Assembly (NCBI RefSeq): GCF_036227125.1
Contig: NZ_CP109435.1
Coordinates: 496,001 to 560,000, forward strand
Reading direction: 5' to 3'
From: Streptomyces sp. NBC_01485
GTDB lineage: Bacteria > Actinomycetota > Actinomycetes > Streptomycetales > Streptomycetaceae
DNA length: 64,000 nucleotides
In this document: piece by piece, positions 1-9,566 of the stretch
Numbering within the stretch: position 1 is the first letter of the stretch
Layout: each line of letters begins with the position of its first letter
Notes under the pieces: model-generated
Told to the model about the DNA's origin: nothing
Seen by the model: only the letters and a program-made list of their open reading frames with translations
Database searches by the model: none
Position numbers and translations under genes: made by a program

Positions 1-1988
1 CCTCGGTGGTGCTGGACACCGAGGGCCGTATCGCGCTGTGGAGTCCCCAGGCCGAGGAGTTGTTCGGCTACCCGGCGCAGGAGGCGCTGGGGCGGTTCGC
101 GGCCCGGGTGATGGTCCACGAGCAGCATGTCGACCTGGTCGTGAAACTGTTCGCGGACGTCATGGCCACCGGCCGGAGCTGGGCGGGGGCGTTCCCCATC
201 CGGCGCAAGGACGGCACCACCCGGTTGGTGGAGTTCCGCAACATGCGGCTCATGGACGACCGGGGCAATGTGTACGCCCTGGGCCTGGCCACCGACCAGA
301 CGACGGTGCGCGGGCTGGAGCGGGACGTCGCCCTGTCCGCCCGGATGGTCTCGCAGTCCCCCAACGGCCTGGCCGTCCTGGACACCGACCTGCGGTACGT
401 CTCGGTCAACCCCGCGCTGGCGCGGATCAACGGTGTGCCGGCCGAGGAGCACCTGGGGCGGACGGTCCGCGAGGTGCTGCCCCTGCTGGACGCGGACGTC
501 CTGGAGGACGAGGCGCGCGAGGTGCTGCGGACCGGGGAGCCGCTCGTCGACCGGTTCACCGCCGGCCGGACCCCTGCCGACCCGGACGCGGACCACACCT
601 GGTCGATCTCCCTGTACCGCCTGGAGGACGCCCGCGGCACCGTGCTGGGCGTCGCCATCTCGGTGGTCGACGTCACCGAGCGGCACCGGGCGTCCGTCGA
701 GACCGAGGCGGCGCGCCGCCGGCTGGCGCTGATCGCGGACGCCTCGGCCCGCATCGGCACCACCCTGGACCTGGAGCGCACCGCCCGTGAACTGGCCGAC
801 GTGGCGGTGCCGGTACTGGCGGACGTGGCCGCGGTGGATCTGCTCGACGCGGTGGTCGCGGGCCGGCGCACCAGTCTCGGACCCGCGGAGGGCGCCGTGA
901 TCCGCGCCCTGGCGGTGCGGGTGTACAACGCGCCCGAGGCCCTCCAGGCCTCCGACCCGCCCGGCCAGGTCGCCCGCTACGGGCCGCAGCGGCTCATCAC
1001 GGAGTGCGTGCGCACCGGCCTGCCGGTCATGGTCGCGGAGGTCAAGGACGAGGATCTCGCGCGCATCGCCCGCTCCCCCGAGTCGGCCGAGCTGCTGGCC
1101 CGGGCGGGTGTGCACTCCTATCTGGCCGTGCCGCTCATCGCGCGGGGCGAGGTGCTCGGCGCCCTGGACCTGAAGCGGATCCACCACCCGCTCCCCTTCA
1201 GCCAGGACGACCTGCTGCTCGCCCGCGAGCTGGCGGCACGCGCCGCCATGCAGATCGACAACGCCCGCTGGTACCAGAACGCCCGCACCACCGCGCTCAC
1301 CCTCCAGCGCAGCCTGCTGCCGAGCCATCCGCCCGTCACCGGCGGCCTCGAGGTCGCCTCCCGCTATCAGCCGGCGGGCGCCACCACCGAGGTCGGCGGC
1401 GACTGGTTCGACGTCATCCCGCTGGAGGACGGCAAGACTGCGCTCGTCGTCGGCGACGTGATGGGCAGCGGCATCGACGCCGCCGCCACGATGGGCCGGC
1501 TGCGCACCGCGACGACCACACTGGCCTCCCTCGACCTGGACCCGGCGGTCCTGCTGGAGCACCTCGACCGGATCACCCAGGGCCTGGACCACTCCATCGC
1601 CACCTGCGTGTACGTCGTCCACGACCCCCGGCTGGGACGGTGCCGGATCGCGAACGCAGGGCACCTGCCGCCGGCCCGGGTCCGCCCCGGCCACCCGCCC
1701 GAGCTGCTCGACCTGCCCACCGGGGTGCCGCTGGGCGTGGGCGGGGTGGCGTTCTCCACGACCGACGTCGACTTCGCGCCCGGCGACCAGCTCGTGCTGT
1801 ACACGGACGGCCTCGTCGAGACCCGCACGGACTCTCTCGACGAGCGCCTGGACGCGCTGCTGGCGCTCCTCGACGACCCCGCGCGCCCCCTGGAGGAGCT
1901 GTGCGACCGGCTGCTGAGCGCGTTGCACCACTCCGACAACCACGACGACGTCGCCCTGCTGGTCGCGCGGGCCCGGGCCACCGCGTAG
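1..1988 (+). CDS. PAS-PAS-GAF-PP2C (SpoIIE-type) phosphatase, 5' end missing
   Basis: Sensor phosphatase of the large actinomycete family that dephosphorylates anti-sigma-factor antagonists. The reading frame is open to the left window edge and the visible product already starts inside a PAS fold, so the true start lies outside. In visible residues: PAS 1 about 1-100, PAS 2 about 105-225, GAF about 240-420, PP2C/SpoIIE about 445-655. Metal-binding acidic motifs of the phosphatase are present: GGDWFD, GDVMGSG, YTDGL and the C-terminal DNHDDVALLV. No membrane segment is seen, so it is probably cytosolic. The signal it senses is unknown; no kinase-type anti-sigma gene is adjacent in the window. 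Confidence 0.9.
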   Translation, partial: SVVLDTEGRIALWSPQAEELFGYPAQEALGRFAARVMVHEQHVDLVVKLFADVMATGRSWAGAFPIRRKDGTTRLVEFRNMRLMDDRGNVYALGLATDQTTVRGLERDVALSARMVSQSPNGLAVLDTDLRYVSVNPALARINGVPAEEHLGRTVREVLPLLDADVLEDEAREVLRTGEPLVDRFTAGRTPADPDADHTWSISLYRLEDARGTVLGVAISVVDVTERHRASVETEAARRRLALIADASARIGTTLDLERTARELADVAVPVLADVAAVDLLDAVVAGRRTSLGPAEGAVIRALAVRVYNAPEALQASDPPGQVARYGPQRLITECVRTGLPVMVAEVKDEDLARIARSPESAELLARAGVHSYLAVPLIARGEVLGALDLKRIHHPLPFSQDDLLLARELAARAAMQIDNARWYQNARTTALTLQRSLLPSHPPVTGGLEVASRYQPAGATTEVGGDWFDVIPLEDGKTALVVGDVMGSGIDAAATMGRLRTATTTLASLDLDPAVLLEHLDRITQGLDHSIATCVYVVHDPRLGRCRIANAGHLPPARVRPGHPPELLDLPTGVPLGVGGVAFSTTDVDFAPGDQLVLYTDGLVETRTDSLDERLDALLALLDDPARPLEELCDRLLSALHHSDNHDDVALLVARARATA

Positions 1989-2104
1989 GCGACGCCACCC
2001 GCCCCGACTCACAGGTTCCCGTTATCGGCTCCTTACCGGGCATCTCGGACAATCGCAGTGAGGTGTGGCAGTGGTGCCGCCGTCGTGGCCGAGGAGAGTG
2101 AGCC

Positions 2105-2812
2105 GTGATGCAGGAGCCGCAGAGGCCGGAAGTGCCGGAAGTGCCGCGAAGGCCGGACGAGGTGGAGCTGCTCTCGGGGCCGGTCGGCGAGGAACGGGAA
2201 CGCACCGGCCCGCGCGCGCTGTGGCGGCGTCGATCGGCCCGCGGCCGGGCGGTGATCGCGGCCACGACCGTCGCCGTCCTGGCGCTCGGCGGCACCGTCG
2301 CGTACGCGGCGGCGAACGGCTCCGACGGCGGCTCGCCGTCCGCGTCGCCGTCCGCGTCCTCCACCGACGGGCCCGGCGGACGGCACGGCCGCGGCGGCCC
2401 GTGGTCCGGTCTCGGCGGCGACGCGGTGCACGGTGAGGCGACCGTCAAGGATCCCGACACCGGCGACTGGGTCGTCCGCGTGTGGCAGCGGGGCACGGTG
2501 GAGAAGGTGAACGACGACCGTGTCACCGTCAAGAGCGAGGACGGCGTCTCGTGGACGTGGACGGTGGGTTCGGACACGTCCGTGTTCTCCGACGGCGCCT
2601 CCGGCTCCGGGGCCGGCGCCCTGAAGAAGGGCGACACGGTGTTCGTCGTCGGGTCCCGTTCCGGCGACACGAACACGGCCGAGCGCGTCCTGTCCGGCGC
2701 CTTCGGCGACCATGGCCCGGGCGACCGGCACGGCGGCTTCCCGGGGCACGGCCCGTGGGACCGCGGGGACGACCACTCCCTCAGCCCCACGGGCAGCGGC
2801 GCCGCTACCTGA
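2105..2812 (+). CDS. Membrane-anchored secreted protein of unknown function
   Basis: A protein of 235 residues with a charged cytoplasmic N-terminus (about 1-45), one transmembrane helix (about 48-68, rich in A/V/L), then an exported Ser/Pro/Gly-rich linker. A small beta-rich domain follows (about 120-200, VRVWQRGTVEKVNDDRV and VGSRSG), resembling the DUF5666-type domains found in actinomycete exported proteins. The C-terminus is rich in Gly/His/Asp. Start chosen at GTG 2105 (ATG 2108 is equally possible), behind GAGGAGAG at 2091-2098. Its stop overlaps the 3' end of the convergent methyltransferase gene by 8 bp. Function not known. Confidence 0.75.
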   Translation: MMQEPQRPEVPEVPRRPDEVELLSGPVGEERERTGPRALWRRRSARGRAVIAATTVAVLALGGTVAYAAANGSDGGSPSASPSASSTDGPGGRHGRGGPWSGLGGDAVHGEATVKDPDTGDWVVRVWQRGTVEKVNDDRVTVKSEDGVSWTWTVGSDTSVFSDGASGSGAGALKKGDTVFVVGSRSGDTNTAERVLSGAFGDHGPGDRHGGFPGHGPWDRGDDHSLSPTGSGAAT

Positions 2813-3689
2813 CCCCGGTGGCCGTGGTGACCCCGGTGGCACCGGTGACTCTGGTGCCGACGACCACGTGAGCGTGCAGCTCGTCGTCCTGCGCCAGCCG
2901 CACCGCCAGGCCGCTGCGGGTGAACGCCTCGACGGCGGCGGGGGCCTGGCGCTCACTGGTCTCGACGAGGAGGCAGCCGTCGGGGGCGAGCCAGCGCGGT
3001 GCCTCGGCGGCTACGCGGCGCAGTACGTCCAGTCCGTCCCCGCCGCCGTCGAGGGCGGTGAGCGGCTCGTGCTCGCGGGCCTCCGCCGGCAGCAGGGGGA
3101 CCTCGTCGGTGGGAACGTACGGCACGTTGGCGGCCAAGATGCCGATCCGGCCCCGGAGTTGGGCGGGCAGCGCCGCGAACAGGTCGCCCGTGCAGGCGAG
3201 TCCGCCGTACCCGGCGATATTGCGCCGGGCGCAGCGCACCGCCGCCGGGTCTATGTCCGCGGCGTGCAGCTCGACTTGGCCGAGGGAGGCGGCGAGGGCC
3301 GCGCCGACCGCGCCCGAGCCGCAGCACAGGTCGACGACGACGGAGGCGTGCGGCGCCGCCGCGAGGGCCTGGTCGACGAGGAACTCGGTGCGGCGGCGGG
3401 GCACGAAGACGCCCGGCTCGACGGTGATGCGCAGACCGTGGAACTCGGCCCAGCCGACGACGTGTTCGAGGGGCAGGCCCGCGGCGCGGCGCTCCGCCAT
3501 GGCGGCGGCCTCGTCCGGGGTCCGGGCCGCCGTGAGGATCAACTCCGCCTCGTCCTCGGCGAAGACGCACCCGGCGGCCCGCAGGACGGCGGCGAGGGCG
3601 TCACGGGAGGAAGAGGAAGCGGAAGCCGAAGAGGAAACCGAAGCGGGATGTCCGGAAGGGGACGAGGGCGGAGAAAGAGGAGAGGGCAT
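2805..3689 (-). CDS. PrmC/HemK-like N5-glutamine methyltransferase homologue
   Basis: Class I SAM-dependent methyltransferase of the PrmC-related group. The SAM motif VDLCCGSGAVG is near the middle, with an acidic loop AADIDPAA after it. The catalytic NPPY signature of true PrmC reads NVPY here (AANVPYVPTDE). That variant is typical of the actinomycete paralogue annotated as putative N5-glutamine methyltransferase, so release-factor methylation is not assured. The frame extends further upstream, but the ATG at 3689 is taken as start because the preceding in-frame residues are non-conserved Arg-rich sequence. A Ser-rich stretch (about residues 15-27) precedes the conserved part. Divergent from the MarR gene at 3927. 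Confidence 0.8.
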   Translation of the reverse strand: MPSPLSPPSSPSGHPASVSSSASASSSSRDALAAVLRAAGCVFAEDEAELILTAARTPDEAAAMAERRAAGLPLEHVVGWAEFHGLRITVEPGVFVPRRRTEFLVDQALAAAPHASVVVDLCCGSGAVGAALAASLGQVELHAADIDPAAVRCARRNIAGYGGLACTGDLFAALPAQLRGRIGILAANVPYVPTDEVPLLPAEAREHEPLTALDGGGDGLDVLRRVAAEAPRWLAPDGCLLVETSERQAPAAVEAFTRSGLAVRLAQDDELHAHVVVGTRVTGATGVTTATGVR

Positions 3690-3868
3690 GGAGCCGAGGT
3701 GCCTTTCGGAAGCCGAAGGGCGCTCTCGCGGGTCGCCTACGGGCGGCGGTCCACGCCGACACGAGGTGAGAGCACCCGACCTGACTTTGCGGTAATGGGT
3801 CCCACCTCCTCGGCCTCGCACGACTGGGAGCCTCCGCAGCCGGACGGCCACAGTACCCCAACGCCTAC

Positions 3869-3885
3869 AGTTGTACTACGCAACT
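3869..3885. promoter_or_regulatory. Possible MarR operator
   Basis: Inverted repeat AGTTG-N7-CAACT, about 40 bp upstream of the MarR start, in the divergent gap between the methyltransferase and MarR genes. Position and shape fit an autoregulatory site; no footprint evidence is possible from sequence. Confidence 0.35.
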
Positions 3886-3926
3886 AGACAAGTGCGCATG
3901 AGCGAGTGCGAGTGAGGGAGTCCCCC

Positions 3927-4376
3927 GTGGAAACAGCCGAGGCAGCCGAGGCCGTGGAGACGATCCAGCGGGAGATGACGGTCTTCGCCCGGCGGGCCCG
4001 TGCGTCGGCGGGCCGGCTGCACCCCGAGCTGTCACTGGTGTCGTACACGCTCCTCGGGCACCTGGAGGAGAGCGGCGGCTGCCGGGCGACCGACCTCGCC
4101 GCGCACTACGCCCTGGACAAGTCCACGGTGAGCCGCCAGGTCGCCGCCCTGGAGCGCGCCGCCCTGATCGAACGGCGCCAGGCCCCCGAGGACCACCGCG
4201 TCCAGGTCCTCCACCTCACCGGCACCGGCCGCCACCTCCTCGCCCAGGTCACCGAGAGCCGCCGCACGGCCTTCCGGGAACGGCTGGCGCAGTGGCCGAC
4301 GGGGGATCTGGAGCGGTTCGCGGAGTATCTGGTGCGGTACAACGCCTGGACCGGTCCCGCCTCCGGGAGCGACTGA
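3927..4376 (+). CDS. MarR-family transcriptional regulator
   Basis: A small (149-residue) winged-helix repressor. The recognition region reads ATDLAAHYALDKSTVSRQVAALERAALIERR (recognition helix around STVSRQVAAL), followed by the wing with EDHRVQVLHLT. The frame opens at GTG 3906, but GTG 3927 is preferred because GAGGGAG lies 6 nt before it. A short inverted repeat 40 bp upstream could be its operator. The divergent methyltransferase gene is the nearest candidate target besides itself. Effector unknown. Confidence 0.88.
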   Translation: METAEAAEAVETIQREMTVFARRARASAGRLHPELSLVSYTLLGHLEESGGCRATDLAAHYALDKSTVSRQVAALERAALIERRQAPEDHRVQVLHLTGTGRHLLAQVTESRRTAFRERLAQWPTGDLERFAEYLVRYNAWTGPASGSD

Positions 4377-4384
4377 CCGACTCC

Positions 4385-5125
4385 CTACGCCACCGGCACC
4401 GCCTCCCGTCCCTCCCCCAGCCGCTGGGGCACCCGTGCCGCCAGGAACGGTGTTCTGCGGCGCACACGGAAGCCCAGGGACTCGTAGAGGCGGATGGCGT
4501 TCGTGTTGTCGGCGCCGGTGTGCAGGAAGGGGCTCTCGCCGCGTTCGCGGATGCCGTGGGCGACGGCGAGGATCAGGCGGCTCGCCAGCCCCTGGCCGCG
4601 GAACGCGGGGTCGGTGCAGACGGCGCTGATCTCGGTCCAGCCCGGCGGACGCAGACGTTCACCGGAGACGGCGATCAGCGCGCCGTCCCGTCGTACGCCC
4701 AGGTAGGTGCCGAGTTCGATGGTGCGGGCTTCGAACGGGCCCGGCCTGGTGCGGGCGACCAGGTCGAGGATCTCGGATACGTCGGCAGGCCCGAGCGGGA
4801 TCGCCTCCGGGTCGGGCGCCGCGACCACTCCTTCGCCGACGAGCTGCACGCCCTCGAACTGGAACGTGATCTCCCAGTCGGCCGGGACCGCCCCCCGGAA
4901 GCCGAGCAGCGGCACCTCCGCACCGGGACCGGCGAGCGCGGCGAGGTCCGCCCAGTCACCGGCGTCCGGATCATCCGGCAACGCCAGCCAGGGCGACACG
5001 TCGAGGGGGTAGCGCAGGACGCGGCCCCGACGCTCGGCGAAGTGCGCGTGCGGACCGGTGAGAGCCGCGAGGGCGGGATTGTCCAGAACGTGCCGAGGGG
5101 TGGGGCGGGGCCCGGGGGTGGTCAT
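4385..5125 (-). CDS. GNAT-family N-acetyltransferase
   Basis: Acyl-CoA-dependent N-acetyltransferase of 246 residues. The C-terminal GNAT fold carries the CoA-binding motif A (ISAVCTDPAFRGQGLA, an R/Q-x-x-G-x-G/A match) and motif B (NAIRLYESLGF). The N-terminal half is a separate, less conserved domain, as in other two-part actinomycete GNATs. Start ATG 5125 overlaps the stop of the upstream oxidoreductase gene (ATGA), so the two are translationally coupled. The substrate is not predictable. Confidence 0.85.
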   Translation of the reverse strand: MTTPGPRPTPRHVLDNPALAALTGPHAHFAERRGRVLRYPLDVSPWLALPDDPDAGDWADLAALAGPGAEVPLLGFRGAVPADWEITFQFEGVQLVGEGVVAAPDPEAIPLGPADVSEILDLVARTRPGPFEARTIELGTYLGVRRDGALIAVSGERLRPPGWTEISAVCTDPAFRGQGLASRLILAVAHGIRERGESPFLHTGADNTNAIRLYESLGFRVRRRTPFLAARVPQRLGEGREAVPVA

Positions 5126-6054
5126 GCGGACGCTCCGACCTCGAGGACGACCTTGCCTCGGGCGTGGCCGGACTCGACCTCGTGCAGTGCCTCGGCCGCC
5201 CGCTCCAGCGGGAGGGTGAGGGTGACGTGCGGGTTCAGGTCGCCGCGGACGACGAGGTCCGCCACCGCCCGCAGGACGTCCGCGTTGCGGGCGCGTGCCA
5301 CGCGGGCGCCGCCCAGGCGCTCGACCTCCTCGGACGGGGCGCCGGCCGTGATCAGCCGGGCGCGGTCGCGCACCAGGCCGGCCGCCTCGTGCAGCACCTC
5401 GCCGCCGACGAGGTCGTAGACGCCGTCGACGCCGTCCGGGGCGGTCGGTCGTACGGCGTCCGCCCACCCCTCGCCGGCCGGGACGTGCACCGCGCCCAGC
5501 GATTCGAGGAAGTCCTTCTTGCCCTCGCTCGCGACGCCCACCACACGCAGTCCGAGGACGCGGGCGATCTGCACGGCGGCGACGCCGACGCCGCCGCCCG
5601 CTCCGGTGACCAGCAGCGTCGCCCCGGCGGGCAGGGCGAGCTGGTGGACGCCGTCGTAGGCCGTCGCGGCGGCCACCGGGAGGGTCGCGGCGTCGGTGAA
5701 GGACAGTTCGGCCGGCTTGTGCGCGGTGATGCCGGCGGCCAGCAGCGCGTACTCGGCGTAGCCGCCCGCGACGGCGGTGCCGAACACCTCGTCGCCGGGC
5801 GCGAAGCCGGTCACGCCCTCGCCGGTCTCCTCGACTACGCCGGCCACCTCGTTGCCCAGGACCGCGGGGAACGCGCGCTCACCCGTCTCGCCGGGGCGCC
5901 GGTAGCCCGTGCGCTGCTTCCAGTCCACGGGGTTCACCCCCGCCGCGCGCACCGCGACGAGCACCTCCCCGGGCCCGGGCCGGGGCCGCTCCAGATCGAC
6001 GAGCGCCTCCGTCTCCGGGCCGCCGTACCGGGTGAAGACGTATGCCTTCGGCAT
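5122..6054 (-). CDS. NADP-dependent quinone-oxidoreductase-like MDR protein
   Basis: Medium-chain dehydrogenase/reductase of 310 residues. It has an N-terminal GroES-like domain (GEVLVAVRAAGVNPVDWK) and a Rossmann domain with the nucleotide motif GAGGGVGVAAVQIA. Zinc-ligand Cys/His positions of classical alcohol dehydrogenases are absent, which places it with the zinc-free quinone-oxidoreductase type. Start ATG 6054 follows AAGGAGAG. The stop overlaps the GNAT start by 4 nt. Physiological substrate unknown. Confidence 0.88.
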   Translation of the reverse strand: MPKAYVFTRYGGPETEALVDLERPRPGPGEVLVAVRAAGVNPVDWKQRTGYRRPGETGERAFPAVLGNEVAGVVEETGEGVTGFAPGDEVFGTAVAGGYAEYALLAAGITAHKPAELSFTDAATLPVAAATAYDGVHQLALPAGATLLVTGAGGGVGVAAVQIARVLGLRVVGVASEGKKDFLESLGAVHVPAGEGWADAVRPTAPDGVDGVYDLVGGEVLHEAAGLVRDRARLITAGAPSEEVERLGGARVARARNADVLRAVADLVVRGDLNPHVTLTLPLERAAEALHEVESGHARGKVVLEVGASA

Positions 6055-6307
6055 TGCTCCCACTCTCCTTGCCTGACTCCGCTGGCTCCCTGGCACCGAG
6101 CCGTGCACCGGACCCGCCGGGCCCTGCACCGCCGCACCGCCGGCTCCGAACGACACGTTCAAGAGCGGGGAACCGGGTGCGTATTCCTCGCCCTCGGGAG
6201 TGTTCACACGGGCTTGATGACCGGTGGGCGGACCCGGTGCGGAGCACCGCTGACTTGCACGTACGGTTGACCGCGTAAGCAGAACGCCGTCCTCACGCTG
6301 GAACCGC

Positions 6308-6905
<598 letters not shown>

Positions 6906-6913
<8 letters not shown>

Positions 6914-7661
6914 GACCTTCGCGCCCGTCACCCGGTTCGCCGTGCCGGGCCGGATCGCCGTGAGCAACCGGGCCGCCGCCGTGTGGCAGACGGCCACGCT
7001 CACCGAGATCCGTCGCGAGACCCCGCAGGCGGCCACCTTCCGCTTCGCGGTGCCGGCCTGGGCGGGCCACCTGCCCGGCCAGCACCTGATGCTGCGGCTG
7101 GCCGCCGCCGACGGCTACACCGCCCAGCGGCACTACTCGATCGCCTCCGCGCCCGACGAGGACGGGCACATCGAACTCACCCTGGACCACGTGGCCGGCG
7201 GGGAGGTCTCGGGCTGGTTCCACACCGTCGCCGAGCCGGGCGACGAGGTCGAGGTGCGCGGCCCGCTCAGCGGCTTCTTCGCCTGGCCCGGCGACCGGCC
7301 CGCACTGCTGATCGGCGCCGGCTCCGGGGTCGTCCCGCTGATGTCGATGATCCGCCACCACCGGGCACGCGGCCTCGACGTACCGCTGCGGCTGCTGGTG
7401 TCCGCACGCGCCCCCGAGGAGCTGATCTACGCGCGCGAGTACGGCGCGGAGACGACGCCCGTGTTCACCCGGAGCGCGCCGGCGGGCGTGCCCGTGGGCC
7501 GGCTCACCGCCGCACACGTGGCTCCGCTGTTCGCCGAGCAGCCGACGGGCGGCTGGGAGGCGTACGTGTGCGGCTCCAACGGGTTCGCCGAGCACGCCTC
7601 GCGGCTGCTGGTCGAGGCCGGACAGCCGGTGGACCGCGTCCGCATCGAACGCTTCGGCTGA
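6906..7661 (+). CDS. Ferredoxin-NADP reductase-type flavoprotein
   Basis: FAD/NAD(P)H oxidoreductase of 251 residues. FAD contacts: RHYSIAS (RxYS motif). NAD(P) contacts: LIGAGSGVVPLMSM and the C-terminal YVCGSNGF. There is no [2Fe-2S] domain. GTG 6906 is the start, with GGAGGAGCAGAGG just upstream inside the previous gene. Overlap with the molybdopterin protein suggests it delivers electrons to that partner (inference). Confidence 0.88.
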
Positions 7662-7794
7662 CCCCGACACCCCCCCCACACCCCCTCCCGAGCCCTTCCA
7701 GAGGGCCGTCGTGGGCGATGCGTGAAACGATGTACTCCGAACGGGGTACGCCACTCATGTGGGCACTCGTACGCGTGACGGCGAGGAGGTCGAC

Positions 7795-8379
7795 ATGCGA
7801 ATCCGGGTGCACGGTCGGCGGCGGCGGAATCCGCTGCGGCGCCGGTCGGACGTCGTGGAGGCGTGGACGGCGCTGGTCGTCGCCGCGCTGCTGCTGGTCG
7901 CCGTGCCGGCGGCCGGGGTGCTGGTCGGCCGGTGGGCCCATGCCGACGCGCAGGCGGTCGCGACCCAGCAGCGGGCCGAACGCCACCGGGTGCGCGCCGA
8001 GGTCGTCGGCCAGGTACCCGAGACCCTGCCCTCGGCGGACGGCGTCCGGGAACGGACCTACCGCGTGACGGTGCGCTGGACGCCGTCCGGTGAGAAGGCG
8101 CGCACGGCCACGGCGCGGGTTCCGGAGGGCACGCACCGGGGCGACCGGGTCGACGTGTGGCTCGACGCGCGGGGGCGGGGCGTCGCACCGCCGACCAGCG
8201 GCACCCTGGTGTGGCAGCACACCGTCACCATGGCCACCTGCGCGGCCGGCGGTACGGCCGCCGTGGTGCTCCTCGGGCACGCCGTCGTCCGCCGGGTGGC
8301 GATGCGGCACCGGCTGGACGAGTGGGAGCGGGAGTGGGCCCTTACGGAGCCGCAGTGGACGCGGCGCAGGCCCGCCTGA
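7795..8379 (+). CDS. Rv1733c-like two-helix membrane protein
   Basis: Protein of 194 residues with a basic N-terminus, a first membrane helix (about residues 23-45, AWTALVVAALLLVAVPAAGV), a small extracellular beta-rich domain, and a second helix (about 140-165). The layout matches the Rv1733c family of actinobacterial membrane proteins, whose function is unknown. ATG 7795 is preferred over an upstream in-frame start because GAGGAGG lies 5 nt before it. Confidence 0.75.
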   Translation: MRIRVHGRRRRNPLRRRSDVVEAWTALVVAALLLVAVPAAGVLVGRWAHADAQAVATQQRAERHRVRAEVVGQVPETLPSADGVRERTYRVTVRWTPSGEKARTATARVPEGTHRGDRVDVWLDARGRGVAPPTSGTLVWQHTVTMATCAAGGTAAVVLLGHAVVRRVAMRHRLDEWEREWALTEPQWTRRRPA

Positions 8380-8490
8380 AGCTTCGAAGCTCTTGAGCCC
8401 CGAAGCTCCTGACCAGGGGCTGGCGAGGCTTCCCGCCCCGCACGTACGGTGTGATCATTCGCCCGGGCGCTCAACAAAAGGCGGTCCTTC

Positions 8491-9468
8491 ATGCCCCTGT
8501 TCGACCTGTCTCTCGAAGAGCTCCGCGAGTACCGCAGCGCGTCCACCGAGCCCGAGGACTTCGACTCGTTCTGGTCCAAGACCCTCCAGGACGCCCGCGA
8601 GCACGACCTGGACGCCCGCTTCGAGCCGGTCGACACGGGCCTGACCACCGTGCGGGTGCACGACGTGACGTTCGCCGGGTTCGGCGGTCACCCGGTGAAG
8701 GGCTGGCTGGTGCTGCCCGCCGGGGCCGCCGGGGCATCCGAACCGCTGCCCCTGGTCGTGGAGTTCCTCGGGTACGGCGGCGGGCGCGGTCTGCCGCACG
8801 AGCATCTGCTGTGGGCGTCGACGGGCCGCGCGTACTTCGTCATGGACACCCGCGGCCAGGGCAGCGCGTGGGGCGGTGGGGGCGGCACCCCGGACCCGGT
8901 GGGCGGTGCGCCCTCCTACCCCGGGTTCATGACCCGGGGCATCGACGCCCCCGAGAACTACTACTACCGCCGGGTGATCACGGACGCGGTGCGCGCGATC
9001 GAGGCGGCCCGTTCCCACCCGTCGACCGACGCCTCGCGGACCGTGGCGCTCGGCGGGAGCCAGGGCGGCGGCCTCACGCTGGCCGTCGGCGGACTGGTGC
9101 CGGACCTGGCGGGTATCGCCCCGGACGTGCCGTTCCTGTGCGACTTCCCGCGCGCCACGACGCTGACGGACCGTCACCCGTACCGTGAGATAGGCCTGTT
9201 CCTCAAGACGCACCGCGGTCGCGCCCAGGACGCCCTGCGCACGCTGTCGTACTTCGACGGCGTGCACTTCGCGTCCCGTGGCTCGGCCCCCGCCCTGTTC
9301 TCGGCGGCCCTGGAGGACCAGACCTGCCCGCCGTCGACCGTCTTCGCCGCCTTCAACGCGTGGGCGCACGAGGACAAGACGATCGAGGTGTACGAGTTCA
9401 ACGACCACGAGGGCGGCGGCCCCTACCAGGACGCGGCCAGGCTGCGCTGGCTGCGCTCGTACGCCTGA
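8491..9468 (+). CDS. Acetyl xylan esterase / cephalosporin-C deacetylase (AXE1 family)
   Basis: Alpha/beta hydrolase of 325 residues, the usual length for the family. Nucleophile Ser lies in GGSQGGG, the acid Asp in ALEDQTCPPST, and the His in FNDHEGGG. The oxyanion region is LGYGGGRG. No signal peptide, so it is cytosolic, acting on short acetylated xylo-oligosaccharides or similar esters. Start ATG 8491 follows an AAAGG element. Confidence 0.92.
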   Translation: MPLFDLSLEELREYRSASTEPEDFDSFWSKTLQDAREHDLDARFEPVDTGLTTVRVHDVTFAGFGGHPVKGWLVLPAGAAGASEPLPLVVEFLGYGGGRGLPHEHLLWASTGRAYFVMDTRGQGSAWGGGGGTPDPVGGAPSYPGFMTRGIDAPENYYYRRVITDAVRAIEAARSHPSTDASRTVALGGSQGGGLTLAVGGLVPDLAGIAPDVPFLCDFPRATTLTDRHPYREIGLFLKTHRGRAQDALRTLSYFDGVHFASRGSAPALFSAALEDQTCPPSTVFAAFNAWAHEDKTIEVYEFNDHEGGGPYQDAARLRWLRSYA

Positions 9469-9566
9469 GCGGCCGACGGCTTCCCTCCGGTCCGACCAGT
9501 CGGTACGTTCGGGGTGCCCGGGTCGCATCGTCGCGGTCCGGGGTCCACGCGGACCACGGAGGCCCC

